64,000 bases of DNA from Trichaptum fuscoviolaceum (Eukaryota > Basidiomycota > Agaricomycetes > Hymenochaetales > Trichaptaceae). The DNA is taken from the NCBI GenBank assembly GCA_910574455.1, contig CAJSYZ010000007.1, positions 124,001-188,000 of the forward strand, in the 5' to 3' direction. Made by a program: the position numbers and the translations under genes. Below, piece after piece: positions 10,849 through 23,900 of the stretch (position 1 is its first letter; the number at the start of each line of letters is the position of its first letter). Below the pieces are notes generated by a model. That model did not search any database. It was given only the letters and a program-made list of their open reading frames with translations, and was not told the DNA's origin.

Positions 10849-11924
10849 GGGGTACTGTCCTTTATCATATATATCAACTGCATTAATCAAGTCAATTTCT
10901 AACGCAATCGGTAATCAGTCGAATGCATACCTCGGCTGTACTGCGCCAATGCATGTCACTAGTACTTCTCAGTTGACCTGCTTAACCTCCTTCACGCTTC
11001 GTCGGTCAGAACTTCGAGGACAGGGTCCGGATCTCTCACGCCCGCTTCCGAGTTTTTTGCATACAAGCTTTCCAAGTCGAGCAGTTCTCTTTTATAGCGG
11101 TGCATCACTGGTCTTCCTACAGTTGTTACTTTTCACAGGCTGCTCTCTGCCTTCCGTAGTCTCTCTCTTCTTGCCTGTGCTTCATCGCTGTCCTTCGGTA
11201 AAGTTAAACGTCATGTCCGCGGCAACCTGTTTCTATCTTTCACAGATTTCTGCGTTTCGCGTCTGCCTACGCTTGTCTGTAGCACGGTTTCACCTTCTCC
11301 ATTCCATTCACGACGTTCTCTCTATACCAACTTCATATTCACAGTGTTCTTGCTTTACATCGCGCGTCCGCACGCAAACCGAAAAAGCAACTGACCATTC
11401 CCCGCGGGCATTCGAGCTTCGGCTTCCGCTGCGCATCACTCGCTGTCAATGTCGCACCGCCTAGTTATGGGTCACACAGGATGATTGTCTTTTTACCCAA
11501 CATTACATTCCGCTGCCAATGTTTCAGTTCCATGTCATTCTAACGTGTTAACGGAGTGCTCACAATAAAAATGCAATTACCCTCAAGCATGTTCTAATGC
11601 ACACAAACGTAATTAAACATGTTCAGCTATACAACTTGTATTAGTTCTGCACAATTCGCAAAATAAATTATAGCAATGAAGTACAATGATATGCGGTATG
11701 ACTTCGATTGCAAGCCACTAACAGAAAATGCAAAACAAAAACCAGTACATACTCAATTAATATTCAACGAGAAGCGACAGCAAGATAACAGTAATGACGC
11801 AGACAGAGCAAGAAAACACAGACGACTTTCAGAACAAAAAAAGTTGGTAACATACAGTCCATGACTTGCGTACGTCTTGCGGCCCGGAATAGAAAGACAT
11901 CTATTAGCCGCATACAACCGCAGC
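10849..11924. other. intergenic, nothing recognised
   Basis: About 1.1 kb holds a pyrimidine-rich segment (10950-11460) with an open frame of 171 residues, which has the biased Ser/Leu/Phe/Cys composition expected of CT-rich DNA. It is followed by A-rich sequence. No gene, repeat or RNA was supported. Confidence 0.4.
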
Positions 11925-12714
11925 TCACGCGCAAACGGCCTCCTTTCCATCCCGCGACACAATGGACTGCATTTTCTCGTCAAGCCTCGCGAGTGCCGCA
12001 ATCATCTTCGCGTCCCTCTCAGCAGACTGAGCCCCAGCAGTTTGGACTTCGACTACGACCTCGCTACTGCTCGTCTCCGTCCTCTGAGCGCTAGCGGCTT
12101 CAACCATTGCCGTCAGACGATCCCTCCATTCCTGCGAGGCTGCGCGCTCCGCGTACGAAAGTTCCGCCTACAAAAAATCAACATCAAAACGTGAGTCAAG
12201 CTAACAGTTTTCAAGAGTAAGTTGGTTGCGCACCCGCTCCCGCTCCACCAGATTGTCTAGTTCATCCTTCGCGGCATCGCGCGCGCTTATGACAATGTTT
12301 TTGCGCAAAAAACACTTCCACCCTCCCCAACTCTCGTATTCCTCGTACTCGTCTAGAAACACGGAGATGCTACGAATAAGGTTGTCCCAGTTTTCGACCC
12401 TCGTGTGATGTATTTCAACCTGACTAACCCTCGTTCGCAGTTCCTCGGCGCGGTTGCGCAAGCGCGTCAACGAGTTGCGCGCAGCCTTGCCTCTCTAACG
12501 TGTGTGAGCGTTCACTAGTAATCCTCCCTCCAGCCGCTTTGCATTTACTCACCGTTGCCCTCTTCCATAAGTACTCCGCCCCGGCCCTCACAAGTCGCCC
12601 AAGTTCAGTCGGCGCGACTACCAAAGCGAGATGCACGATGATTTTAGCGACCTCCCATACGTCGTCGCGGCGACGATGGCGTCGTACACGACGGACGATG
12701 CGCATGTTCTCCAT
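11925..12714 (-). CDS. coiled-coil protein of unknown function
   Basis: Three minus-strand exons (12714-12553, 12494-12234, 12167-11925), all in phase 0, give 221 residues. The donors are GTGAGT and GTGCGC and the acceptors are GTTAG and TTGTAG. The first exon is Arg-rich and then hydrophobic/amphipathic (EVAKIIVHLALVVAPTELG). The second and third are strongly helical and charged (LTRLRNRAEELRTRVSQVE, AAKDELDNLVERER, AALARLDEKMQSIV), suggesting a coiled coil. The frame is open upstream of the chosen ATG to an acceptor at about 12745, so a further 5' exon is possible. I do not recognise the family. It is encoded opposite to the surrounding plus-strand genes. Confidence 0.5.
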
Positions 12715-15125
12715 AACGTTCGCTCGGGCGTCAGTAAAAAACAGCTACGCGTGAAAATAGGGAGACGGTGAGTGACAGATTCAGACAGACGAGCTACTGA
12801 GGACAGGAACACGGCCAGAAGGAGAAATGAAGAAGAGATGAAAGACCTGGCAGTCGCAGAGCAATGCGATCTTTTTAGGCTGTCGTGGTCACCGTACAGC
12901 ATGCACAAATGTAGATAGATGGCTGCGGTCCTAATATTACAGAATCAAGTTGTTTTCACACTTACTGCTTTCTGCAATATGATGTCAATTAGTTATTTAT
13001 TAACTCGTAAATCATAAGCTTTCCATCTCAATTTAATGCACGCATTTTAATGCCAAGCGCACAAATTCTACTGTACGCCAAAGCACTTCTTCTGACGTTC
13101 TGGCAATAACTCTATCTCATCGCATAAAGACGTTCGGCAGAAGGAAAGGGAACGAAAAATTCAGTATACGGAAAGAACCTTTCTTTGACATACAGCAAAA
13201 TCAAATTGTTATCGTCGTCGATCCACTTCATGACACAGTCTAAACGTCTATTACACGTGTACAGGGACAACCGACCGTAAGATCGTAGTCTACGTATTTA
13301 AGAATGACATACGGCGCAGAATGCGCAGGATAACGACTCTGCTAAATGAGAAGGGGTTTTCAGATAGACGGCGTCGTCATCAAATGTGGTAAAAAAGTGC
13401 GTGGGACGTCTGTGACGTCACCGAAACGTTCATCAACGCCGCGGCACGAGACAGCTTTCGGAAAGTAATGATGAAGCCAATGAGCATGCGAGGAACATGA
13501 TGCACAGCAATGACTTCGTTTCGGCACTCAATCCCAGAACCCAGTTAGTTATCGTGCCAATCTAGGCGAACAAGACGCACATAGCAGAAGACCAGAATCG
13601 GTCTTAGTGTACAAGTGTATCAGGAATCGCACAGCGATACCGAGTGTAACATAGCCTGGTTCGCCTCTGCGTATCTGTAAAGGCGCGTACTCAGTAATTG
13701 CTCCGCAGTATGCTCTGAACATAAAAAGAGGCCTTGAAAATTATAACGAAGAGAGATTTTAAACATGGACACAAATGAGCAGAAAGCAATGACACTCTCA
13801 GTTTCACCCACACCGGTAAATATAAATGGTGCACACGAGGCAAACTGTACAGTACTACATTACCTAACCCGATCAAACTGGCTGCATATTTTGTCATGCT
13901 GTGTATCTCTCCTCTCTCCTACGTATCTTGTCCCAAAATAACTGACTCGTGCCGCGGACTGCAAACCTTATCACCATGCTTATCGAGATCACTGAGTAGG
14001 GTAGTTCATTGCTTTCTTCTCTTCCAACGACCTTCATCTGCCAAGTCGCTCTCATTTCCGACACAGCTTACATTATCACCTTCGCTTCATTGGCGTCTAC
14101 TTCTCAACTGCACGAACGGGAATTCCCACTGAACTTCATAGCCGCTGAAACCCGCTGGGCAGAACCTTGCCTGTCAACACAGAAAAAGGTAAAGAATGAA
14201 GTCGCATACAAGATGTCTCGGAGGAAGCACTCTTCTCAACTTCAAGCTAAGTCTCCATAGGAAGAAAAACATATACAATGACTCATGTACGCATAAGTGA
14301 GACAATCATGGCTCCACTACCTTTCTAGAATTCCGAAAACGCGAGTATAAGACACACCCTACAGTCTTCCTCTGTTGTACTGCATTCCTTCCCCATTACA
14401 TCTCGCAGCTCCTCGACCACTATGAAGGAGGGGTATAATTCCGCTCGTAAAATTCGGCGGCACCAATCACTTTCTACGTTGATGCTTATGGAATTATTTT
14501 TCGAACCCTTCACGACAACATTTTGCAGCAGATGCTCGAGATGATTGACAACTTACGTGTCAATTGCGATGACACAGTAGGACATTTTCATTCTCTGAAT
14601 CGACGACTTACCTACAAAATCTTAGAGTGATGTGGATTTTTCACGCCGCGCACGTACGACGAGTTGCAAGAAAAGCCGCACAAAACGACGTTAACCATAG
14701 ACTCCTTCCGCCTTTTCAACTCGAAGCGTTTCCTCCTTCACCTTAACAATAACAATTCTTCCTCGCAGATCTCCCCGCGCCCTTTAATTCATTTCCCGAT
14801 TTCTACTACCATTTTAGCTCCTCATACAGTGGTACCTATGTATAAGAAAGTCAGATATGTCCCGACTTATACTATTTAATTCACGGCCTACGCACTCTGT
14901 GCCGCTCATATTCTACTCATCATACGTAGTTACGGTCTTCCTTGACGTCATCACGATTACTGTCTTTGTCACGCCGGTAACCAACAAGTCACGATTCCCC
15001 TTTCAAAGTTCAAAGCCTGTTACCAGTACTACTATCGATGGCGTGAGAGATCTGTCAAAGCGACCGCACTTTCGCATGACCATCTACCTCTTATTCCCTA
15101 AAGGCGGTTTCCAAGCCCATAAACT
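12715..15125. other. intergenic, nothing recognised
   Basis: About 2.4 kb has no frame with convincing protein composition or consistent splice sites. It includes AT-rich parts (12950-13100) and a CT-rich part just before the Spt5-like gene. Degenerate remnants cannot be excluded by eye. Confidence 0.4.
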
Positions 15126-17768
15126 ATGCGTCACACTAAAGCACCATTCTCCATTCACTCCTTCCTTGACTTGTCAGCGAAAGACTCTGAAGGAATACAT
15201 TCCAGCGACAGTGAAAATTATGAGTCGGACTGTAACGAAACTCATTATCAGCTTTGCAATGCCTAACTCATACGAGCATTTACAGCATTCATAGACGATG
15301 ATGAAGATGAGGGTCAAATGTTGGATTCTGCCCCGTACTCACACAACACAACTATCGACTCCATCTTTCGCTCTTCGTTGTCACAAAGTCCAGTTAACGT
15401 TGAAACTTTCCATTCCATCTCTGGCACTACTGAGTATCACACCAGTAATGAAGATTGCGACAACCCCGCATCGACATACGCTTCCAAAGAAGTCTGGGTT
15501 GTTTCAACTAAGGTACTCCCAAAACTGCTGCAGTCGATGTTTGTGTTAACTCGGTAGATTAGGGTCGTCGGTACCGAAAGATGGAACAGCAACTTAATCT
15601 TGTTCTGGCCGAGGACGAGATCGCCATTGCATCGCCCTTTCCTTGCAAACGAATCTTTGCCTTTGTGAAAGGCTACGAAAGCCTAGAAAGAGCATGGTCA
15701 GAAAAGGCTGCCGTGTCGCATACTTTGTCGTGCAAACCTGCGTCGGATTCAGACAGGACTGAAGCCATAGAACTTCTGTCGACCTCCTTAAACTCTAAGG
15801 ACCTTTTCCCGCTTGGCTCATGGATAACTATTACAAAAGGTTGTTACACCGGTCAACTAGGTTACGTTTCTGACATTGGACAAGATGGCTTTCTCGACAT
15901 TCTCACTACTCGCATGCCAACTTCACAATCTAAGTCACACTTGCTTACGACTGACGCGACTCCGGAGAGCGACTTCTCCACGTCACACTCCTATGCAACA
16001 AAGAATGCCGACTCGCAGGCATCTGCCGCCAGTACTTTACAACTTTTACAAGCATACTCAATTTTCGCTGTCAAGTCCGCAAATCCAACTTTAAATGACA
16101 TTCTTCCCTTTCACTATGCCGGGATCAATGTTCGTTCCCTCTCAAACTCAGCACTTACTAACAAAGGTGACACTGTCTTGATTCTGGGAGGAAATTTCGC
16201 TTCAGCAAAGGCTATAGTTCATTCTCTGTCATCTAACCATGCCAACGTGTTCGTTCAAGATTCTCAGGCGCCTCACCACGAATGGAATACCCGTGTGTCA
16301 TTCGCCGATTACCAGCGTATCTATTCTCAGGGAGACTTCGTGCAAATTAGTGCAGGTCCTCATTCAGGTCACGACGGAATCATTATTGACATTGAGGACA
16401 ATGACGCTCTCGTCGTCTTGCACAACTTCTCTTCACAGGTATGTAGTTTACCATCACACCTTTAACACACTGATTGACAATCGCAGTTCCGCGTCCCTTT
16501 TCTGTTTCTGCAGCGTACCTCCCTGGGCGGCTCAGCCGTTGACACAAACGAGGATGAAACTGCCTTATACGACCGCTTTCTCTTCCTAGCAAACGATCCA
16601 CACACACCATATACGGTAATTGCTAGCCGTGGCGAGTCATGGTATATACTTCGAAACACGCTTACCGACACCTTCACAAGAAGAAACGGGTGTGAAATAA
16701 TTGACCCGTAGGTCTCAATCACAACACTTCCTCATTCACTTTTTAATCGTACCCTTCTTGAGGTCAAACTTTCATTCACTTACTGGCGTTAGTGTGATCA
16801 GCAACCTGCCTTTCAAGACCCAAGTCCTCTCCGAAATGCAAAAGCTTCTCCTTTCCAGGAATCAGCATCATGTGCGCTCTTCCGCACACGTCAATGTCTA
16901 TGTATCTCATCCATCATTCAAACGATTCGGAACATTGATTCATAATCATTTGGGCCGTGCGGGCTCCGTCGCCTTTGACGGAGATTCCGTGATCAGGACC
17001 TTCCTCGCCTCCAACATTATCTCTCTGTAAGTTCTCCTTTCACTTACGCCGACTGGCCCATAAATAAATATTTATCCAGAAACACATTCCGTTCTCTTGA
17101 TGGACGTTTCTTCCCCCACGCGGGTGTTCTGCGGCAAATCTATCAGACATATCAAACACGTAATGACAGTGAAACTAAGGAGGTGATTTCGACTTCTTTA
17201 AAGGACAATGAGCTCTTGGAAATGGGTCAGGAGATTTTCAATAGAACATTCGAATCCTGTTAGTATATCTCGCTAATACTTCTAACTTAAGCTAATTATC
17301 CTTTCAGACCCCTGCTATTGGCTAACACAAAGACATGCGAAGAAAGTTATGAAAACATTCCACATCGTCCTTCGCTTCTCGGATCATTGTGATTCCCCAC
17401 ACTCTGTTGCTGGTCGACTTTGTTGGACAACGCCTTCCACTCAAATACGACTTAACAAATCCGTTTTGCCTCCCGAAATGGAAGTTTTCTTATCATACAG
17501 AACAAGCGATGGACGCACTCGCGAATCATTCGTACCATTACGATTTCTCGAAGTCAGCACACCATTGCTGGCCCACTCCGTTCTCGTCCTTCACTCACAG
17601 TCAAATTCGAAAGTAATGAACGTCGCTTCGTTCGAAAAGCAAAGAACTCGACCGAGAAAATTGGTTGCGATTAACGTTTACATGCCAGGCCATTCCCGAG
17701 CACACACCCAACGAATACCCGTAGGGAACGTGACAAGAGTCACGCGTTGTGACCAGGGACCTCCCTAA
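15126..17768 (+). CDS. Spt5-like protein with several KOW motifs
   Basis: Seven exons (15126-15231, 15286-15512, 15563-16438, 16487-16707, 16763-17026, 17080-17258, 17308-17768) sum exactly to 777 residues. The layout echoes Spt5/NusG-family transcription elongation factors. An acidic N-terminus (ESDSFIDDDEDEG) is followed by an NGN-like stretch beginning VWVVSTKG at about residue 105. Three KOW-like segments follow: about residue 197 (SWITITKGCYTGQLGYVSDI), about 311 (GDTVLILGGNFASAKAIV) and about 365 (GDFVQISAGPHSGHDGIIID). The long C-terminal part is unassigned. Cellular Spt5 is about 1,000 residues with a repetitive C-terminal tail, absent here, so this is a divergent relative. It ends 168 bp upstream of the Helitron Rep/helicase start, on the same strand. 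Binding to polymerase or nucleic acid is inferred. Confidence 0.7.
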
Positions 17769-17935
17769 GTTTAGATCACGGTCCTCTTTCCTACATTACA
17801 TAACATTTTTAAGAATTTAAACTCAGCCTAAACTTTATACGAACATCCGAGACATATAATGCAGTCGAACAATTTTATCCCCTTTACTAGCATCTCTTTC
17901 TATCCTCTCTTTGTCCACCACCGTCTCCGTCCCAA

Positions 17936-20900
17936 ATGAATCGTCGCCATGTTACTGTTGAGGAGGTCCCAGACGAAGGGGACCTAAATCGCGTTCCTCC
18001 CTACATCGAATCCAATGATCCGTTACTAACACACATCGATGATGTGCCCGACGCTGAACGCCGCTCACAACTATCCCCCTCTCATGAACATGACGGGGAA
18101 GCGTCCAGCCCACTCATGTCGAACACCCTTCCCTTCACGGAGCGAAGAGATAAAATCAACTCTGGTAAGTTATCCATTATACCGTTCTCAATGTCCGGCT
18201 CAACCTTCCTCATCTTCAGCTTGCACCGCACCCTCTCAAGCCGGCTCTGACGCATCGGAGGGTCAATATTACGTCCAGGCTCTTCTGCATATCATACGCA
18301 GTTTAGAGTACGCCTACTCTTTCGACAACCATGTCCTTTTGGAATTTGCCATGGCGCATAATTTTTACTTTGAAAGTAATACTGGAAATCATGTTGATTC
18401 CATTCTTGATCATTTATTGAATGGAAAATGCTTTTCCACCCCCAATCCTGGCGTCGCTTGCAAATTTAGCCGCTCAATGTTCGCCGACGTAAAGGATTTA
18501 GTTCAGAAAGTATGCCAGGAAATTATCAAGAACGCAAACGACATTAAGTATTTGTTACAAGTCTGCAAACTGTTAGGAATGACGGAGTCAGAGCTCAAAT
18601 GCACTAAGACAGCAGACGAATGCAAAACATTTCTTCGCTTGTGGTGCTCTGATTTCAATGCTTGTCGTAACGTCGAAGAAGTCCTTATCCGATGCGAAGA
18701 AATGTCCGCCTCAGAGCTTCTTGTCACCTGTCGGGCTCATAATATTCTCACTACCACTCATACGAAAACGCACATTGACAATTTGAGGGCTCAGCTAGTT
18801 TCACATCTACTCGTACAAGATACTGAAGGAACAAGTGCTCCGCCAATTGCTCCTTCACCTACTGGCCCGTGCTGTACGTCTTCTCCTGCGGACTTGCCTT
18901 ATTTAATACAGAAAGTAATTATCGACCTCTGCGAAAGACCCCAGGTAAAACTGACACTCAGGCGAATATTGACCTCATTGGGAATAGCTATTGCAAGATC
19001 TGAAAGCCTTACTGAAATAAGGAAAAAGGCTAAAGAATACCTTCGAAAAGCAAGAAAGGCTAAACACCCCTTGCCTGTGTCAACTCACGCGAAACGTAGA
19101 CGGAGAGAAGCGTACCGTTCTTCAAAGGAAGAAGCTCTACAACTCATCAGAGATACATGGCCTCAGAAAGCAAGTTCTTCATTGAAAGGATGCATTTTAA
19201 ACAAAGTGCGTTCGCTCACCTCAGCTCTCGCGTTACAGCGGTTCCCTTGCGCAGTTTGCGCCGAAGACAAAACAGGAGACCAGTATCCGGAGCAAATGAC
19301 TCCTTTCTCGCAAGCTAACTTAGAATCCTTACGAACGTCCTATCCAGGCCGAATGCCTAACCCCTTTCGTGACCATCCTCTCCTCTCAAACTTCATTTTG
19401 TGCCCCGAAGGCGTCACGCACGTTGACGAACCAGACCCGCAACTTCGCATTTGTAAGAAATGCTCAAACACATTGCATAACTCAAACAAAGTTCCATTAT
19501 TCGCTCTTGCAAACGGGTTGCTGGTAGGTGACATTCCCGAGTGCCTGAAATGTTTGACTATCGTTGAAGAAGCTTGCATAAGCTTACGCCACGGAAGGTG
19601 CTACATTATACACTTGAACGGAGATTCAAACCTTCATTCGTCTCCAATGAGTCAACGAGGACTAAGAGGTCATGTAATCATATATCCAAAGAGAGTAGGC
19701 TGCATGGCAAACGTTCTCCCACCTCCCATTGACGACGTAATCACTCCAATGTGCGTTCTGTTCGTCGGGTCTTCTCCCCCTACGAAGGAGTGGCTTCTCA
19801 AATCCGCGAAACCTCTGATAATTAGACGAGAAAAAGTCCGACAAGCTCTTGTTTGGCTCAAAGAAAACAATCCGTTGTACAAAGACGTCTGCATAGATCA
19901 TGATACATTGGACACATACGAACATGAATTCGTCGCTCCTGTACACATCATCGTTCGCGACGCTGAGGAAGATGATAATGCAAATGGTTCTACCAATGGT
20001 CCAAGTCAAACTCACTGTCAATTGCCTGAAGGTATCGAGCTTGCCTTTGATTCTGCCATCGTTTCAGATTTGCAAGGAAGAGAAGTAACCCCACATATGA
20101 TGTCAATGCACGCGCTTCAGCACCTGAAGTCCGGAGGAGGCTTTGTTCAGATTCCCCACGATTCTGATCCTACAAATACGTACGACGATCACGATGCCTT
20201 CCCCGCCATGTTTCCCACTCTCTTTCCCTACGGTGTGTATGGATTTGAGAAGCCAGAACAACCAATAAAGATGACCATGGCGCTTCATGCAAAGCATTTA
20301 CTTGCACTTGCAGACACTAGGTTTCAAGAGCATACTACATTTCAGTTCATGGTTTACAACATTCTTCAGAGAAGGGAAGTAAACAAGAGCGCCCGATTCA
20401 AGATCAACAAAAAGCACGTCGACTCATTCGCAAAAGACATTAATGCCATCTCGCCTGCAACGATAGCCGCCATGGTAAAGCGAGCAGAAGACGGTGGATA
20501 TATTCAAGCTACAACACCGGAGGAGAAAGTGGTGATGAGCCTCATGGACAAAGTGAAGAAGATAAATTGCACTGTCGACGGAACAGCAGCTTCAAAAGTG
20601 GCAATGAGGAACAAAATTCGCGCAATGATGATGCAGCTTGGGATGCCCAGCTTCTACATTACGATCAATCCTGCTGACGTGTACAGCCCAATTCTGAAGT
20701 TCATGTCCGGAGAAGACATAGACGTAGACAACTTACTAGCTCACCAAGTTCCGAAATATTTTGAACAAGCGAAGCTAGTGGCACGCAATCCTGTGCTAGC
20801 CTCACGCTTTTTTCATATCACTATGGAGTCATTCTTCGACGGAGTCCTGAACTATTCATCAGATCATGACCCTAATCAGATGGGTCTCTTCGGACTAACT

Positions 20901-23900
20901 AAAGGTTATTTCGGTTGTGTAGAAGCGCAAGGACGCGGAACGCTGCATTGTCATTTATTCGTATGGTTAGAAGGAGGTTTAAATCCGCAAGAAATCAGAG
21001 AACGCGTCCAAGACGAAGAATTTACAACCAGGCTTTGTGACTACATAGACGACTGCATTCAGAACCAAATACCAGATTTGCCCTCTGACCCTCCGAATCA
21101 CCCTTTGGCCGACGCTCATCCATGCGCAATTCGTGGACCTCCCATCACCGATACTCAATCCTTCCTGAACTCCACGGAGGCTCAAACTGATTTACACCAT
21201 CTAGCGCTCGCGTGCCAGAAGCATGTTCACGCAGAAACCTGCTACAAGTATTGGAAGGGACTTCACGAGAAGAAGGAATGCAGGTTCAACCTTGATCCCT
21301 CATTGCATGTAGAAAAGACCACTATCGATCTCGATACCGGTGAAATTGACTTCCGCATAAGCGATGGCATGGTGAATAACTTCTGTGAAACCATTTTGCT
21401 TGCAATGCGTTGCAACATCGATATCAAGTTCATCGGTTCTGGACAATCTGCGAAAGCAGTTCTTTACTACATAACAGACTACATAACGAAATCCCAACTA
21501 AAAGCTCACACTGCATACTCAGCTCTCAAAACAGCCGTTTTGAAGCTAAGGGCTGAAGAAAATGACACGGAAGAAGATGACTATGCGTACAAGGCCAAAC
21601 GACTTCTGGTGAAATGTGCTAATTCTCTTATCAGCAAGCAAGAACTATCCGCCCCGCAAGTAGCTGCGTACCTTATGGGGTATGGAGATCATTATACTTC
21701 ACATACCTTTCGCCATTTGCATCTTCCCTCTTTCCAGGCGTACATTACAGATCACATGCCTAAAGCGATTGAAATTGGTGACTTTCCTTCCGAAGAACCT
21801 CTACCCATGAACAGTATCGATGACGGACACGCTCATTCTTACGAATCTACTGAGCACGACATTGACAGCGAAACTGATGATCGAGAAATCGAAGACGTGG
21901 AAGACGATTCCATTCACGAAGACGATGAACCGTTATACGACGAAGTTCTTCTTAGCACTTCATCGAAGGGTCACATTCGAGCCATTCAAAACGATGTTAC
22001 GGACTATGTCATGCGAGGCGAAGACGACGCTGAAATTGACGTCTGGTCCTTTATATCGATGTTCGACAAACTAGCGATAAAGAACGACAAGTCTCGCAGT
22101 GACAACCAACGACCCAATCATCCACAGGGACGACCCGCAAATCGGAGATCACGCTTCCTACCATGCCATCCTGACTTCGCCACTCACGTCTTGCGAGAGC
22201 GATGTGCTACGAACTATTACGTTCCAGTTCCCACTTGCGCAATTCCAAATGCGGCACTTGACGCCAACAAAGAGAAGCACGCCATGCAGATGCTGATACT
22301 GTTCAAACCGTGGCGATCAGTTGCTGACCTTCTCGGAAATCACACGAGCTGGCTAGATGCATACAACGACTTCCTCACTGACGTCGCTCCCGAGAAGTTG
22401 AAAGTCATAAACAACATGCAACTTTTGCACGAGTGCAAGACAGAGCGAGACAAGGACTTTGCAAATAAAGGAGCGAAGAGGCGAAATTTACTACGATCTT
22501 TGGATACTCATTCCGGTGAGAGAAACGCGGTCAACGGGACATTGGATGATTTTCTTGGAGAAGACGAACATGTTGTTGAACGCTTAAAAGACTTGAAAAG
22601 AGCGGAGAATCCCAGACGAAGTAAGGAACGTCAAGATCAGCAAGAGGCAGTGGAAGCAGCAAGAGCACATGGTCTGTATACGAACCCGTACGAGGAACAA
22701 ACAATCCAAGATCACATGCAAATTGACGATGATCGAGTCAACTCCCATCATCTCGTTGAAGACCAAGGAAGAATGGAGGAAATTTGGAGAGAAACATACA
22801 ACTCCCGACGCACGGAATTCAAAAATAGTCTGAAACTCACGCGCTCAACATTACCAGGCTCTGCTGACGAAAATGAGCAGTTCCACCACTCAACCCACGT
22901 TCCTACTTCGCTACCTATAACCATCTCCTCTATTGATTTAGCACACAGTTCCTCTTCGCACACCATTGACATTGGAGATACTTCATCTTTAACAAATGCT
23001 TACAATGAGAAGCTGAGATTGGTAACTGACATTTCGCTGTCATTCACTCTTAACAAAGAGCAAGATAGAGCCTTTAGAAGCGTTGCAATGCATGCAATTC
23101 AAGACAAGCCTTGTTGTCCGCTGAATCTTCTTATCTCTGGTCCGGGAGGCACAGGTAAATCAAGAGTAATTGACGCTCTCAAAGCCTTCTTTTCCGCCAT
23201 TGGACAAGGCCGCAGATTCAGACTTTCTTCATACACTGGCGTAGCGGCGAAGAATATTAAGGGAATGACTCTACACACACTCTTGAGCTTGAATCAACTT
23301 TCAAAGGAAAACTGCAACACTTCAACTACCGAAGCAGAGCTTTTTGAGATGTGGTGCGGTGTTGAATATCTATTCATCGACGAAGTCTCTATGATAGGAA
23401 GCGAATTACTCACGAAAATTAGCGCGGCCCTAAGTGTAGCAAAAGCAAATCCTGCTCCTTTTCGGTGGTATAAGTGTGATCTACGCGGGCGACTTCTGTC
23501 AGCTTCCACCAGTCGCAAACACTAGACTCTACACACCAGTAGAAAACCGATCGCTACCGTACTCAGCTCTCAATAAAAAGTCTCAGAAACAACTGTTAGG
23601 GAGATCTGCATGGCTTAGCTGTGACAACGTCGTAACCCTCCACCAACAAATGCGCCAAAAGGGGACTGAAAACAATCGTTTTCGTGAACTACTAGGACGC
23701 TTGCGCTTCGGGCGATGCAACGCTAGCGACGTCAAGCTCCTTAACTCTCGGATTCTCGGAAACGCTGATGCAGATCTCACACAAGACGTGTGGCAGTTTG
23801 CACCTATAATCACAAAAGGCAATCATGTGAAAGACGCTCTCAATGAAAATGGAGCTGAAGCTTTCGCGGCTCGATTCGGGAGAGAAATTCACTACTATCT

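Noticed and set aside
10949..11464. Open frame of 171 residues from an ATG
   Set aside because: Composition is that of pyrimidine-rich DNA (Ser, Leu, Phe, Cys), with no domain, no good start context and no splice partners.
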